Shown one piece after another: positions 6,365 through 6,410 of a stretch of DNA of 6,410 bases. Below the pieces are notes generated by a model. That model was not told where the DNA came from. It did no database searches and saw nothing but the letters and a program-made list of their open reading frames with translations. Both the position numbers and the translations under genes were made by a program. The DNA comes from an uncultured Actinotalea sp. (GTDB lineage: Bacteria; Actinomycetota; Actinomycetes; Actinomycetales; Cellulomonadaceae), in assembly GCF_946885855.1 (NCBI RefSeq), contig NZ_CAMPHH010000195.1:1-6410 (forward strand), in the 5' to 3' direction. How positions within the stretch are numbered: position 1 is the first letter of the stretch; every line of letters begins with the position of its first letter.

Positions 6365-6410
6365 GGTGGGCGCCCCCGGGGCGGCGCGGCGGGCGCCGCG
6401 CGTGCCAGCG

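Noticed and set aside
6384..6401. A 7-bp GC hairpin with a 4-base loop upstream of the glycosyltransferase
   Set aside because: In sequence this rich in G and C such short stems are frequent. No gene end is visible in the window that it could serve.

Overview
The window is GC-rich throughout, with coding frames strongly biased to G or C at the third codon position, GTG as well as ATG starts, and protein families typical of high-GC Gram-positive bacteria. I infer an actinobacterium, perhaps of the Cellulomonas/Promicromonospora kind. That placement rests on composition and protein style only, because no rRNA or marker gene is present.

Layout, left to right. (1) Positions 2-289, plus strand: the C-terminal third of FdhD, the sulfurtransferase needed for formate dehydrogenase, cut by the window edge. 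(2) Positions 308-742, minus strand: a small cytoplasmic DUF1905-type protein, convergent with fdhD. (3) Positions 743-865: a divergent intergenic region with a recognisable promoter and ribosome binding site for the next gene. (4) Positions 866-3628, plus strand: the main gene, a 920-residue secreted subtilisin-family (S8) protease with signal peptide, I9-like propeptide, catalytic domain split by a PA domain, Fn3-like domain and a further C-terminal beta-type region. (5) Positions 3629-3776: an intergenic stretch with a strong 17-bp hairpin, a probable shared terminator between convergent genes. (6) Positions 3777-4712, minus strand: a D-isomer-specific 2-hydroxyacid dehydrogenase. (7) Positions 4769-6352, minus strand: a polytopic GT-C-fold (ArnT/PMT_2-like) glycosyltransferase. 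It lies 56 bp upstream of the dehydrogenase and may share a transcript with it. Its start sits at the right distance from a -10-like box for leaderless expression. (8) Positions 6353-6410: GC-rich upstream sequence.

The genes do not form one obvious pathway. The protease is a self-contained secreted enzyme with its own promoter and terminator. The glycosyltransferase/dehydrogenase pair is the only candidate operon, and a functional link between the two is not evident. I found no mobile element, CRISPR array, tRNA or rRNA, and nothing that convincingly shows an undescribed system. The better leads are modest: the unanchored protease with three likely disulfides, the GT-C/dehydrogenase pairing, and the predicted leaderless start.
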